Shown: in pieces, positions 31,999 to 40,993 of the stretch
Numbering within the stretch: position 1 is the stretch's first letter
Layout of the letters: each line of letters begins with the position of its first letter
Assembly: GCA_015522055.1 (NCBI GenBank)
Contig: WAMZ01000094.1
Location: forward strand, 1-47,594
Length of the DNA stretch: 47,594 nucleotides
DNA from: Candidatus Geothermarchaeota archaeon
GTDB lineage: Archaea > Thermoproteota > Nitrososphaeria > Geothermarchaeales > JDFR-13
Reading direction: 5' to 3'
Program-made: the position numbers and the translations under genes
The notes under the pieces: generated by a model
Database searches by the model: none
Seen by the model: only the letters and a program-made list of their open reading frames with translations
Told to the model about the DNA's origin: nothing

Positions 31999-34041
31999 AT
32001 GGAGCATGAAGGGCACATGGAACACGGAGACCATAGAGGTCATGAGGAGCATAAGCCTATGGAGGAACATGTCCATAAACACGATATGGGAGAGAATCAC
32101 CATGAAATGATGATAAGGGACTTTAGGAAGAGATTCATAATATCATTTATAATTACGATACCTATACTTCTGCTTGACCCAACGATCCAAGAGGTATTCA
32201 ACTTCGAATTCCTCCCAGACATATCCAGCCCCCTCCTATTCATCCTCTCATCAATCATATATCTATATGGAGGCAAACCATTCTTACTAGGTTTCTACGA
32301 CGAGATCAGTAAGAGAAAACCGGGTATGATGGTCCTCATCAGCGTAGCAATATCAGTCGCATATAGCTATAGCATACTGACATTAGTACATCCAATGGGA
32401 GACCCATTCTTCTGGGAGCTCGCCACACTAATTGATGTAATGCTGCTCGGCCACTGGATAGAGATGAAGGCTATCTTAGGCGCTTCAAAGGCTCTAGAGA
32501 AGATGGTCAAGCTTCTACCATCCAAGGCGATAAAGATATTGGATGATGGCACAACAATCGAGGTACCTGTAGAGGAGCTCAAACCCGGCGACCATGTATT
32601 AATAAGGCCTGGTGAAAGAGTCCCAGTCGATGGGGTGGTCGTCGAAGGTAAGAGCAACGTAGATGAATCGATATTGACTGGGGAGTCTCTACCACAGTCG
32701 AAGGGGAAGGGCGACAAAGTCATCGCGGGCTCTATAAACCTAGAGGGATCCCTCACAGTTAAGGTGTTGAAGACCGGGAAGGAGACATATGTATCCCAGG
32801 TTATAGAGCTAGTGAAGGAGGTGCAGGAGGCACGGTCAAGGACTCAGGACCTGGCTGACAAAGCAGCATTCCTACTGACATTAATAGCCATATTCGGCGG
32901 TACACTCACACTAGCCACATGGATCTTGGTAGGTGGAGATATAAACTTCGCGTTGGAGAGAGCCGTTACAGTCATGGTCATAGCATGCCCACATGCATTG
33001 GGCCTCGCCATACCATTAGCCGTAGCAGTATCCACATCACTAGCGGCCCAGCGAGGATTCCTGATAAGGGAGAGAGACGCCTTTGAAAGAACTAGGCTTA
33101 TAGACACAATTGTATTCGACAAGACGGGTACACTCACCAAAGGTGAGTTCGGGGTAACAGACGTAATCCCCTTAGACTCCAATGAAGATGAGGAGGAGAT
33201 ACTTGTTATGGCAGCATCCGTAGAGAAGATGTCTGAGCACCCCATAGCCAAGGCAATAGTGAAGGAGGCTAAGAGGCGGGGGCTCAAGCTATTAAATGCA
33301 TCCGACTTCACCGCCATGGCCGGGATAGGGGTCAAAGCCAGGCTCAATGGCAAAGAAGTATCACTCGTAAGCCCCAACTATCTAAGGGAATCCGGGCACG
33401 GAGATATACTAGAGAAAATCCCGGAGTCGATAAGAGGAAATAAGACTGTTGTATATGTATTGGTGGATGGAAGGCCTGTCGGTGCCATAGCGCTGGGTGA
33501 TATAATTAGAGAAGAGTCGTATGAGGCTGTGCGCAAGTTGAGGGAGATGGGTCTCAGGGTAATAATGCTCACTGGAGACAATCGTAACGTCGCTGAGTAT
33601 GTCAGTAGGGAATTGGGTATAGATGAGTATTTCGCTGAGTTGCTACCCCACCAGAAGGTTGAGGCCATCAGAGAGCTGCAGAGCAGGGGCTTCAAAGTAG
33701 CTATGGTAGGTGACGGAATAAACGATGCACCAGCACTCATACAGGCGGATGTAGGTATCGCCATCGGTGCCGGTACAGACATCGCCATCGAGTCGGCAGA
33801 CATAATACTCGTCAGGAACGACCCCAGAGACATCGTCGATGTAGTAAGGCTATCCAAGAAGAGTTATAGGAAGATGATAGAGAACTTGATATGGGCTACT
33901 GGATACAACTCATTCGCAATACCCTTAGCAGCGGGCGTACTCGTCGCCTATGGCATAGTTTTGACACCGGCGGTCGGCGCAGCATTAATGTCGCTAAGCA
34001 CAGTAATTGTCGCTATAAATGCAAAGCTATTAAAGATATAA
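31999..34041 (+). CDS. copB: P1B-3-type copper-transporting ATPase CopB
   Basis: P-type ATPase with a His/Met-rich amino terminus (motif EHEGHMEHGDHRGHEEH) in place of HMA domains. It has the CPH membrane motif (ACPHALGLAIP, about 330 residues from this start), the phosphorylation site DKTGT about 44 residues later, TGES, SEHPIAKA, and the hinge GDGINDAP. CPH plus a His-rich tail defines the CopB group, which moves Cu(II) or Cu(I) outward. The frame is open upstream to a TTG at 31894, with an ATG at 31954 preceded by ATTAAATT. I prefer the ATG at 31999 because the His-rich tail begins there. It is inserted between the oxidoreductase genes and a convergent ferredoxin gene. Confidence 0.9.
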   Translation: MEHEGHMEHGDHRGHEEHKPMEEHVHKHDMGENHHEMMIRDFRKRFIISFIITIPILLLDPTIQEVFNFEFLPDISSPLLFILSSIIYLYGGKPFLLGFYDEISKRKPGMMVLISVAISVAYSYSILTLVHPMGDPFFWELATLIDVMLLGHWIEMKAILGASKALEKMVKLLPSKAIKILDDGTTIEVPVEELKPGDHVLIRPGERVPVDGVVVEGKSNVDESILTGESLPQSKGKGDKVIAGSINLEGSLTVKVLKTGKETYVSQVIELVKEVQEARSRTQDLADKAAFLLTLIAIFGGTLTLATWILVGGDINFALERAVTVMVIACPHALGLAIPLAVAVSTSLAAQRGFLIRERDAFERTRLIDTIVFDKTGTLTKGEFGVTDVIPLDSNEDEEEILVMAASVEKMSEHPIAKAIVKEAKRRGLKLLNASDFTAMAGIGVKARLNGKEVSLVSPNYLRESGHGDILEKIPESIRGNKTVVYVLVDGRPVGAIALGDIIREESYEAVRKLREMGLRVIMLTGDNRNVAEYVSRELGIDEYFAELLPHQKVEAIRELQSRGFKVAMVGDGINDAPALIQADVGIAIGAGTDIAIESADIILVRNDPRDIVDVVRLSKKSYRKMIENLIWATGYNSFAIPLAAGVLVAYGIVLTPAVGAALMSLSTVIVAINAKLLKI

Positions 34042-34065
34042 CATCAATCCAACCCCCTCCCCACA

Positions 34066-34071
34066 TTTTTT
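34066..34071 (+). terminator. T6 tract after copB
   Basis: Six T residues lie 24 bases past the copB stop, in a 32-base convergent gap before the ferredoxin stop codon. It fits a T-tract archaeal terminator. Confidence 0.4.
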
Positions 34072-34073
34072 CC

Positions 34074-34283
34074 TCAAGACTTGGATATAATGAATATCGC
34101 GAAGTCAGGGCAGTAATACTCGCAGAGCCTACATCCAATACATAGAGACTCGTCAGAGACCTTGACATACCTATGTCCCAATGAATTCTTATCCTCCCCA
34201 AGATATAGAATCCTCTTTGGACAGAAGTCTATACATATGCCACATCCCTTACAGTATTCAGCCCTTACCACGATATTATACAT
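34074..34283 (-). CDS. 2[4Fe-4S] ferredoxin, probable delta subunit of the 2-oxoacid oxidoreductase
   Basis: 69 residues. Two complete four-cysteine motifs, CKGCGICIDFCP and CIGCRLCEYYCP, would bind two [4Fe-4S] clusters. The protein resembles KorD/PorD delta subunits or small polyferredoxins. It lies opposite to and 2.2 kb from the alpha-beta-gamma genes. Partnership with them is plausible but not shown, and it may serve AOR instead. Confidence 0.88.
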   Translation of the reverse strand: MYNIVVRAEYCKGCGICIDFCPKRILYLGEDKNSLGHRYVKVSDESLCIGCRLCEYYCPDFAIFIISKS

Positions 34284-34354
34284 ACCAATAATCTGTAGGA
34301 ATTAACAAGCCATAAATATCCTTATCTATACGATAATATCCAAATTATATATGA

Positions 34355-35002
34355 CTAAAGTCCTAGGAAGGCCCTCGCATATTCAGTAGCCTCTAAATGG
34401 ATCTCATCATCCACACCACTTGAGGATATGAAATCCATGGCTTCACGCTTAAGCCACTCCATATGTCTACGCCTAACATCATTATCTAATGGCTTCTCAC
34501 ACTGGAGCTTCACACCACCCTCCATAAAACCCTCCGGGAAATACCAGACCTTAAACCAGGTGAAGCCTAAATAGAAGAGCTTCTTACCCAGCCTAGTACA
34601 TATAGGTGGATATCCCCTCTCCAACATAATCATGGTACGCTTATCATAGCTATAATCTATATATATTGCCTCCCCAGGCTCCACAACCTTGGAAAAGATA
34701 CTCAATAAACCATCTTCCAACCAACTATCGATAAAATAGATAGACTTATCCCCTACCAATACCCTATCCCTAACATCATATATCTCGATCCACCCAGTGT
34801 AATGGGGCTTCCTCCCAAGGAAAACCCTTACACTGCAAACGGGGGACTCATCCCCAATTGGATCGATAATGTTTAGGTTGAAGCCGAATTCCTCAGAGAA
34901 CCTCCCCATATAAAATCCTTTAGGCATGACAACCAAGCTCTCTCCATCAAACCCCCTGAGGGTTAGGCCTTTGAGAACCTCCTTCAAAACATTTCTATTC
35001 AA
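34355..35002 (-). CDS. DUF1122-like uncharacterised protein
   Basis: 215 residues. The C-terminal half contains LERGYPPICTRLGKKLFYLG, then FTWFKVWYFPEGFMEGGVKL and LQCEKP. I recognise this as the conserved block of the DUF1122 family, found in archaea and Aquificae and of unknown function. Its conserved Trp, Lys, Glu and Pro residues suggest an enzyme or binding pocket. There is no membrane segment. It starts in an A/T-rich gap shared with the divergent TPP-enzyme gene. The family call is from memory of the motif. Confidence 0.6.
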   Translation of the reverse strand: MNRNVLKEVLKGLTLRGFDGESLVVMPKGFYMGRFSEEFGFNLNIIDPIGDESPVCSVRVFLGRKPHYTGWIEIYDVRDRVLVGDKSIYFIDSWLEDGLLSIFSKVVEPGEAIYIDYSYDKRTMIMLERGYPPICTRLGKKLFYLGFTWFKVWYFPEGFMEGGVKLQCEKPLDNDVRRRHMEWLKREAMDFISSSGVDDEIHLEATEYARAFLGL

Positions 35003-35135
35003 TATTTTACACCTAACTATCTAGATGGCTATATTTAATGATACAGTCAATACATAGATTGGATATTAGAATCTGGTAAAAAATTTCTCGAAAATATTTT
35101 TCTAAGATAGATTATACACTTTTTTGGTGTTATAA

Positions 35136-36851
35136 TTGCCTATCCTCACTGGAGCCGAAATCCTAGTCAAGTGTATGGTTAGGGAAGGCATTAGATACGT
35201 ATTCGGGGTTCCAGGTGGTGAACTGACTCCACTTCTAGAGGCCATCCGAGTAGAAGACGGCATCGAATTCATCCTGACTAGACATGAACAGGCAGCGGCC
35301 CATATGGCAGACGCATATTTCAGATTGACTAATAATATGGCTGCATGCATAGGTACTGTGGGGCCTGGGGCTGCAGACCTCGTCCCAGGGGTCTATCCAG
35401 CATATGCAGATGGTATACCATTGATGGTAGTTACAGCCCAGCACCAGTCCTGGAAATCATATCCCTCCCATGGAAGTATGCAGGAGTTGGATCAATACAT
35501 GTTATTCAAGGCAGTCACCAAGTGGAATGCCGTGGTTAACAACGTCTCAAGGATACCTGAGTTGTTCCATAGGGCCGTGAGGAATGCATATAGGGGGAGG
35601 ATGGGGCCCGTCCACCTCGACCTGCCCGTAGATATCCTATTCAAAAAATATCAATTCGCTAACATAGATGAATTTATACCCGATAGGTCTAGGTATAGGG
35701 CGTTGACCAAGCCAGTAGGGGAGCATGAGGCGATAAAGAGGGCCGCGAGGCTACTAGTAGAGGCGGATAAACCAGTGATACATCCCGGTGGAGGCGCATT
35801 ATGGTCGGGTGCATACGAAGAGATCAAGTTTCTAGCGGAGTATCTATCTATGCCAGTCATACCCAGCATGATCGCAAAAGGAATACTCCCCGAAGACCAT
35901 CCACTATACTTTATACCGGGTACGATGGTGTCGCTGGAGATACAGTCACAGGCCGACCTAGTATTATTAATAGGATGCCGAGTCGGCGACTTAGATTTCT
36001 GGGGCAGGCCACCCGCATGGGGTGAGCCGGATAAACAGAAGATAATTCAGATAGATATCGACCCTGAGAATATAGCTCTAAATAGGTATGTAGACCTAGC
36101 CATCCTTGGTGACGCCAAGCTTACACTTAAGCTTCTAATAGATGAGGTCAAGAGACTCACGGACCCGATAAAGAGAGATTATAGTACCTATAAGGAGATG
36201 GAGAGGGAGTGGCAGGAGGGCTTCATAAATGTAGCTATGCAGGATTGGGGAGGCATCCACCCACTAAGAGCGATATATGAAGTCAGGAAATTCTTCCCCA
36301 GGGACGCGATTGTGGTACTGGATGGTGGGAACGTACCCGTGTGGGCCCATTACCTCAACAGGATATATGGCCCGAGAACATTTCTATGGGCCGGGGACTC
36401 AGGCCATCTGGGTACAGGGCTTCCATACGCCATAGCCGCCAAACTAGCAAAACCAGAGAGAGATGTATACCTACTCACTGGAGACGGTTCGCTAATGTTC
36501 AATATACAGGAGATGGAGACCGCCGTGAGACTAGGCACAAAGATACATGTCATAGTCCTAAACGATAGGGCGTATGGCATGATAAGAGGCGTCCAAAAAT
36601 TGTTATATAAGGGTAAATACTATGGTGTTGATTTCCACGACGTAGACTATGCAAAGATAGCCTCAGGCATGGGCTGGTATGGAAGGAGGGTCGTTGAGCC
36701 GGAGGAGATTCATTCAGCCCTAGAAGAGGCATATAGTCAGGAGAGGCCAGCCCTAATAGATGTTGTTACACCTAAGGAATTAAGTATGGAGCCGCCGGAC
36801 CTAGCCCTACTTGGGGAGCTATGGATGGAGGGGGTAGAGTTCCCAGAATAA
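35136..36851 (+). CDS. Thiamine-diphosphate-dependent enzyme, acetolactate-synthase-like
   Basis: 571 residues of the POX/AHAS fold in the usual order. The pyrimidine domain has FGVPGGE and the catalytic Glu in RHEQAAAHMADAY. The central domain includes DLVLLIGCRVGD. The diphosphate domain has LTGDGSLMFNIQEMETA and LNDRAYGMIRGVQ, the GDG...N TPP/Mg motif. Relatives include acetolactate synthase, oxalyl-CoA decarboxylase, 2-hydroxyacyl-CoA lyase and benzaldehyde lyase. No small regulatory subunit gene is nearby, so biosynthetic acetolactate synthase is not assured. The only well-placed start is TTG at 35136, with GGTG seven bases upstream. A T5 tract follows the stop at 36868. Confidence 0.82.
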   Translation: MPILTGAEILVKCMVREGIRYVFGVPGGELTPLLEAIRVEDGIEFILTRHEQAAAHMADAYFRLTNNMAACIGTVGPGAADLVPGVYPAYADGIPLMVVTAQHQSWKSYPSHGSMQELDQYMLFKAVTKWNAVVNNVSRIPELFHRAVRNAYRGRMGPVHLDLPVDILFKKYQFANIDEFIPDRSRYRALTKPVGEHEAIKRAARLLVEADKPVIHPGGGALWSGAYEEIKFLAEYLSMPVIPSMIAKGILPEDHPLYFIPGTMVSLEIQSQADLVLLIGCRVGDLDFWGRPPAWGEPDKQKIIQIDIDPENIALNRYVDLAILGDAKLTLKLLIDEVKRLTDPIKRDYSTYKEMEREWQEGFINVAMQDWGGIHPLRAIYEVRKFFPRDAIVVLDGGNVPVWAHYLNRIYGPRTFLWAGDSGHLGTGLPYAIAAKLAKPERDVYLLTGDGSLMFNIQEMETAVRLGTKIHVIVLNDRAYGMIRGVQKLLYKGKYYGVDFHDVDYAKIASGMGWYGRRVVEPEEIHSALEEAYSQERPALIDVVTPKELSMEPPDLALLGELWMEGVEFPE

Positions 36852-36867
36852 TGCCACATCCAAAACC

Positions 36868-36874
36868 TTTTTAT
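36868..36874 (+). terminator. T-tract terminator after the TPP-enzyme gene
   Basis: TTTTTAT (continuing as C) lies 16 bases after the stop, the same pattern seen after the prenyltransferase and CopA genes. Confidence 0.4.
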
Positions 36875-36897
36875 CAATACATCATCGATGATCCAGA

Positions 36898-37986
36898 TTA
36901 ATCAGGCCCACTCCATTTGAAGACCCTATGCCCAGTCTCGCTGTACATGGCATTAAGTATATCCCTTAGATTATCCAGTCCAAATAGGTCTGCCAACTCA
37001 AAAAGACCCGCTGGAGCCCCAACCCCAAGCCTATAGACCTTATCGACCCTAGCTTTATCTGCCACCCCATCCTCCACCACCCTGAAAGCCTCATTGACAA
37101 CAACTGCTAGATATGGAGTGGGGTCCGCCGGCTCTGCCTCAGTTATGACAGCGGAACCAGACTCCCATCTATAGAATCCTACACCCGCCTTCTTCCCCAG
37201 CTTCCCCCTAGAGATCATGTCATCAAGTATATTAGCTGGATACCTGTAAATATCTCCATAGGCCTCAAACAGATTATCCAATATGCGCTTAACGACATCA
37301 AGACCGATCAAATCCATACCCTCCACCACACCATATGGTACACCAAGACCCTTCACACCAGCATCGATACTCTCAGGCCTAACACCTCTATCCAATTGAT
37401 ACAAAGCTACAACGAAGGCTGTATAGATCAACCTATTAAGTACAAAGCCTCTACAATCCTTATCCAAAACTATAGGCTCCTTCCCAATCAGCCTGCTATA
37501 TTCAATTATACTGTCTAATGCTTCATCGACCGTATAACTGCTTCCCACGACCTCAACCAACTTCATGTCGATCGGGGGATTGGAGAAATGCATGGCAACC
37601 AACCTACCTGGATCATCCAATTGTGATGCCAACTCAGATACTGTATAGCTGCTTGTGTTGGTGGCGAAGAGAATATCACGATCTAGGATCCTCTCTAAAT
37701 CCGAGAATAATCTACGCTTAACCTTTAGATCCTCAACAACAGCCTCGAATACGAACTCAGCACCTCTAGAGTCATTGATATCCGTTGTATAAACTATATT
37801 GTCAATTAATTCAGGGGACACCATATCAACATTCCTTGATAAATAGAGATGCCTCTCCCTAGCCCTAGCCAATGAATCCGGGGATATATCATAGAGAACG
37901 ACCCTAAACCCTTTATGAGCAAATATATATGCTATATCAGTACCCATCAACCCGGCTCCAGCTAAGAAGATCCTAACACCACTCAT
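36898..37986 (-). CDS. 3-hydroxyacyl-CoA dehydrogenase
   Basis: Oxidises (S)-3-hydroxyacyl-CoA with NAD+ in beta-oxidation. GAGLMGTDIAYIFA is the Rossmann motif. TNTSSYTVSELA and AMHFSNPPIDMKLVEVVGS hold the substrate Ser/Asn and the catalytic His. KDCRGFVLNRL begins the C-terminal domain. The tail contains a second 3HCDH-like repeat, so it is longer than the minimal enzyme. I use the ATG at 37986 rather than the GTG at 38001, because a TATA element near 38008-38018 predicts a leaderless start there. No enoyl-CoA-hydratase domain is fused. It is part of a minus-strand fatty-acid block. Confidence 0.9.
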   Translation of the reverse strand: MSGVRIFLAGAGLMGTDIAYIFAHKGFRVVLYDISPDSLARARERHLYLSRNVDMVSPELIDNIVYTTDINDSRGAEFVFEAVVEDLKVKRRLFSDLERILDRDILFATNTSSYTVSELASQLDDPGRLVAMHFSNPPIDMKLVEVVGSSYTVDEALDSIIEYSRLIGKEPIVLDKDCRGFVLNRLIYTAFVVALYQLDRGVRPESIDAGVKGLGVPYGVVEGMDLIGLDVVKRILDNLFEAYGDIYRYPANILDDMISRGKLGKKAGVGFYRWESGSAVITEAEPADPTPYLAVVVNEAFRVVEDGVADKARVDKVYRLGVGAPAGLFELADLFGLDNLRDILNAMYSETGHRVFKWSGPD

Positions 37987-38039
37987 CAAAAAACAATTCA
38001 CACATATAATATATTAATGATACGAAAAATTGGATTCAA

Positions 38040-38405
38040 TTACACCTTATACCTGAATTTTTTAAGTCTTTCACCCACTAGACTCCAGACAAGCCCCCCA
38101 GCAACCGCTGAAACCAATGAATATAAAAATGGAACCAGTATTATTAAGCCAGAGCCCAACATAACCATAGCTCCATACGGATTAACAACATAGTAGTATG
38201 AGATCATTAGTAAGTAGAAGATAAAGATTGATAGGATAGAGACAGCGACCATCGCGTAAATCCTCCTCAAACCATATGAAGACGCTAGGCCCGCCAATAT
38301 ACCCCCTAAGATTAATTCATACCCACCCAACTCTAGATTCAACGCGATATAAAAGAGAAATATAGCAACGGCTATATTCGCAATATGAGATATCACTCGA
38401 TTCAT
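38040..38405 (-). CDS. Small four-helix membrane protein coupled to the acylase
   Basis: 121 residues with four hydrophobic helices and a basic C terminus (GERLKKFRYKV). It overlaps the end of the penicillin-acylase-family gene by four bases, so it is translationally coupled to it. No family recognised. It could help membrane insertion or export of the acylase, but this is only context. Confidence 0.65.
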   Translation of the reverse strand: MNRVISHIANIAVAIFLFYIALNLELGGYELILGGILAGLASSYGLRRIYAMVAVSILSIFIFYLLMISYYYVVNPYGAMVMLGSGLIILVPFLYSLVSAVAGGLVWSLVGERLKKFRYKV

Positions 38406-40939
38406 CCACCCTCACCCCTTAATATGATTACTGACTCAAACTCCTCAACACCGGTAATATCTCTATACAAATATATCTTGTAGTATTCCCTGGATACCCA
38501 TGTAGACAATTGGTCGTGGTAGTGTGGATTGAAGGGGTTCCCGCTATTCCCGCCGGGCAAAACTATGTATAGACTGGGTATGCTACTCTCGCTAGGCTCC
38601 AGCATCGTTATATACCTAATGCTGGACGCCCCAGTTACATAATATGGTGGGCTACTCGGGTCGAAACCCGATACAGCTACTGTGAATAGACCGCCTTGAC
38701 CATCATACATAGGGTAGTTCAGCCATGGTAGAATATCTCCCATAGGATGCTTAATCCTATACTTTAAAACATCACCCCATCTCCATGACTCTATATCCTC
38801 ACCGAAGGACTCCGTCAACTGGTTGACCGCTTCCTTAATCGAATCGGCGAGTATTCTAGGTATCTCACCATTCACCCACTTATAGTATCCTTCATCTAGC
38901 TTGCCAGACTCATATAACTTTAATATGTATTCCGTGGTCTCAAGTGGGATGAAACCGATGCCTAGGCCAGCTGCCTCAACCTCATCTCCCCATAGTAGCT
39001 TATGTAAATTATATAGCCAAGCCGTGTATATGGAGGGGGCCACCGAATCACTAGACATTTCATAATCCCACTTTGATAATATATCTATGGCTACACGCTC
39101 CCTATCTCCAATTATGTCGTTATCCACATTGGATATCATCATGGGGAGAAGCGTCTCGGCCGCCAAGCTATGTATATCACCCTGGATCATCATAACATCT
39201 TCTAGGGAGATCTTCTCACCAGCATCTATAAAGCTCCTTATTAATTCATCTATCCTCTCGAATCTAAATCTATCGGCCCATCTCCAACCAAGGTAATATG
39301 GATAATCACCTGGGACAAGTCTATTATTAGCGGTGGCGATATATCCCTGTGGAGGATTGATTGCATGGGGGATCTCATCGAATGGGATATACCCCGACCA
39401 CTCACCCTCACCAGCACTACCGTTGAATGGGAGGAAGCCCATATTGATTATATCGAGGCCTTCCACCTCAATAATAGGTGTATTGTTACGTATTGGATAT
39501 GCCCCAGCCGGATAATATAATATGTTTCCCTTATCGTCTGCAGCCACAAGGTTCTGGGCTGGAACAGAGAAGAACTTGGCGCCCTCGATGATGTCAGATA
39601 TGTCTTCGGCGTAGTTATAATAGTAGAAGGATACTAGCTCTAGGGTGGGGCTATGGCCTGTCCACCTAACGGCATACTTGACTCCATTATATTCATAGAG
39701 AGGCCCATGTATAGTAATATTCACCTTAAATTCTATAACTCTATAGCCGGCCCCGGATCTAACATATATCTCTTCATTAACCTGCCTGGGTTTGAGCCAC
39801 CTCCCCTTATATAAATACTTGTCTCCACTCCATTTGTAAAAATAGAAGTCGGTGACGTCGGCCCCCACATTCGTGAATCCCCATGCCACATGCTCATTCC
39901 TACCAATTATTATAAACGGGATCCCCGGGAAAGTAACGCCGAATATAGATAACTCACCGGGTATGATTAAGCCAGCCTCATACCATACTGGAGGAGCCTG
40001 TAGACTGAGGTGTGGGTCATTGGCTAAAATGGGATAACCAGTGTCTGTCAACTCACCAGATATAACCCAGTTGTTCGACAGACCAACTCCTATAATCTTT
40101 TTTAGCCCAGTATTGAGGGTGTTTAGATGGGAGATATAGCTCCTCAATTGGGTAGCATTATAATTATTATAATAATGTTCTACTGGGGTGGACTGGTAAC
40201 TATTCAATTTATACATGCTGAGTATAGGTTTGTTTAGACTCCTATTAAGGAAGTCTAGTCTAATTAGGGCATCATACCCATTCGCCTCTAGGAAGGAGAG
40301 AAGCTCGAGATCAGAGAAGCCTCCGGCCAACCCCCATGAGATGATCCTCCCTACGGCTATAGAGTCTATGGGGCTCCACGGCTCGGGGTCGACCCCTAAG
40401 ATATAGTATTCTGGGGGGAGAGCACCAGTTCTTTTTGCATACTCTATGTAGTAATTTACCCCCCTAGTATAGGATATTAGGTATTCATGGAGCTCAGAGT
40501 ACATAGGGTCTTTGCTAATCAATTCATATGTATCCCTGGCCGACCTGTATAAACCGATTACTCTAAAGAATTTATCGGTATCAATGAAGTCTGGCCCGAA
40601 TAACTCACTCAAGTTCCCCGATGCATACCGCCTCACTAGATCCATCTGGAATAGCCTATCCCTAGCCTGGATAAAACCAAATACATAGTAGAGGTCGCTT
40701 GGGTTAGTTGCCTCAATATACGGTATCCCCAATGGGGTATACCTAACCCTCACGGTATCCCTCAAACCTGGGAGGGAGAACTCCTCCTCGTAAACTATGG
40801 ATTTAGGAACCACCCCCAGCGGCCCCTTAATAGGGTTCAACACATTCTTCAATATAGGTATTGAAATGGTTGGGAATATCAATACAGAGATTAAGACTAT
40901 AATCGAAATCAGCTTTAGCAAATCAAGCCTAGATACCAT
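38402..40939 (-). CDS. Penicillin-acylase-family Ntn hydrolase, membrane-anchored
   Basis: About 845 residues. An N-terminal hydrophobic helix (about 10-32) is a signal or anchor placing the enzyme outside the cell. The alpha region (GFIQARDRLFQMDLVRR) and the start of the beta chain are clear. The nucleophile is Ser289 (by GTG numbering) in GLSNNWVISG, preceded by Leu rather than the more usual Gly. Ntn maturation would cleave just before it. Later NDPHLSLQAPPVWYE and ATANNRLVPGDYPYYLG are family hallmarks. These enzymes hydrolyse amides such as N-acyl homoserine lactones or acyl amino acids. I use the ATG at 40939 over the adjacent GTG at 40942, since a TATA run near 40957-40965 implies a leaderless start. 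Next to fatty-acid genes, release of fatty acyl groups is a fair guess. Confidence 0.88.
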   Translation of the reverse strand: MVSRLDLLKLISIIVLISVLIFPTISIPILKNVLNPIKGPLGVVPKSIVYEEEFSLPGLRDTVRVRYTPLGIPYIEATNPSDLYYVFGFIQARDRLFQMDLVRRYASGNLSELFGPDFIDTDKFFRVIGLYRSARDTYELISKDPMYSELHEYLISYTRGVNYYIEYAKRTGALPPEYYILGVDPEPWSPIDSIAVGRIISWGLAGGFSDLELLSFLEANGYDALIRLDFLNRSLNKPILSMYKLNSYQSTPVEHYYNNYNATQLRSYISHLNTLNTGLKKIIGVGLSNNWVISGELTDTGYPILANDPHLSLQAPPVWYEAGLIIPGELSIFGVTFPGIPFIIIGRNEHVAWGFTNVGADVTDFYFYKWSGDKYLYKGRWLKPRQVNEEIYVRSGAGYRVIEFKVNITIHGPLYEYNGVKYAVRWTGHSPTLELVSFYYYNYAEDISDIIEGAKFFSVPAQNLVAADDKGNILYYPAGAYPIRNNTPIIEVEGLDIINMGFLPFNGSAGEGEWSGYIPFDEIPHAINPPQGYIATANNRLVPGDYPYYLGWRWADRFRFERIDELIRSFIDAGEKISLEDVMMIQGDIHSLAAETLLPMMISNVDNDIIGDRERVAIDILSKWDYEMSSDSVAPSIYTAWLYNLHKLLWGDEVEAAGLGIGFIPLETTEYILKLYESGKLDEGYYKWVNGEIPRILADSIKEAVNQLTESFGEDIESWRWGDVLKYRIKHPMGDILPWLNYPMYDGQGGLFTVAVSGFDPSSPPYYVTGASSIRYITMLEPSESSIPSLYIVLPGGNSGNPFNPHYHDQLSTWVSREYYKIYLYRDITGVEEFESVIILRGEGG

Positions 40940-40993
40940 CACAAGTTATAATTATTATAAAATATAATAAATGATTGTGTTGTGATAAGGGGG

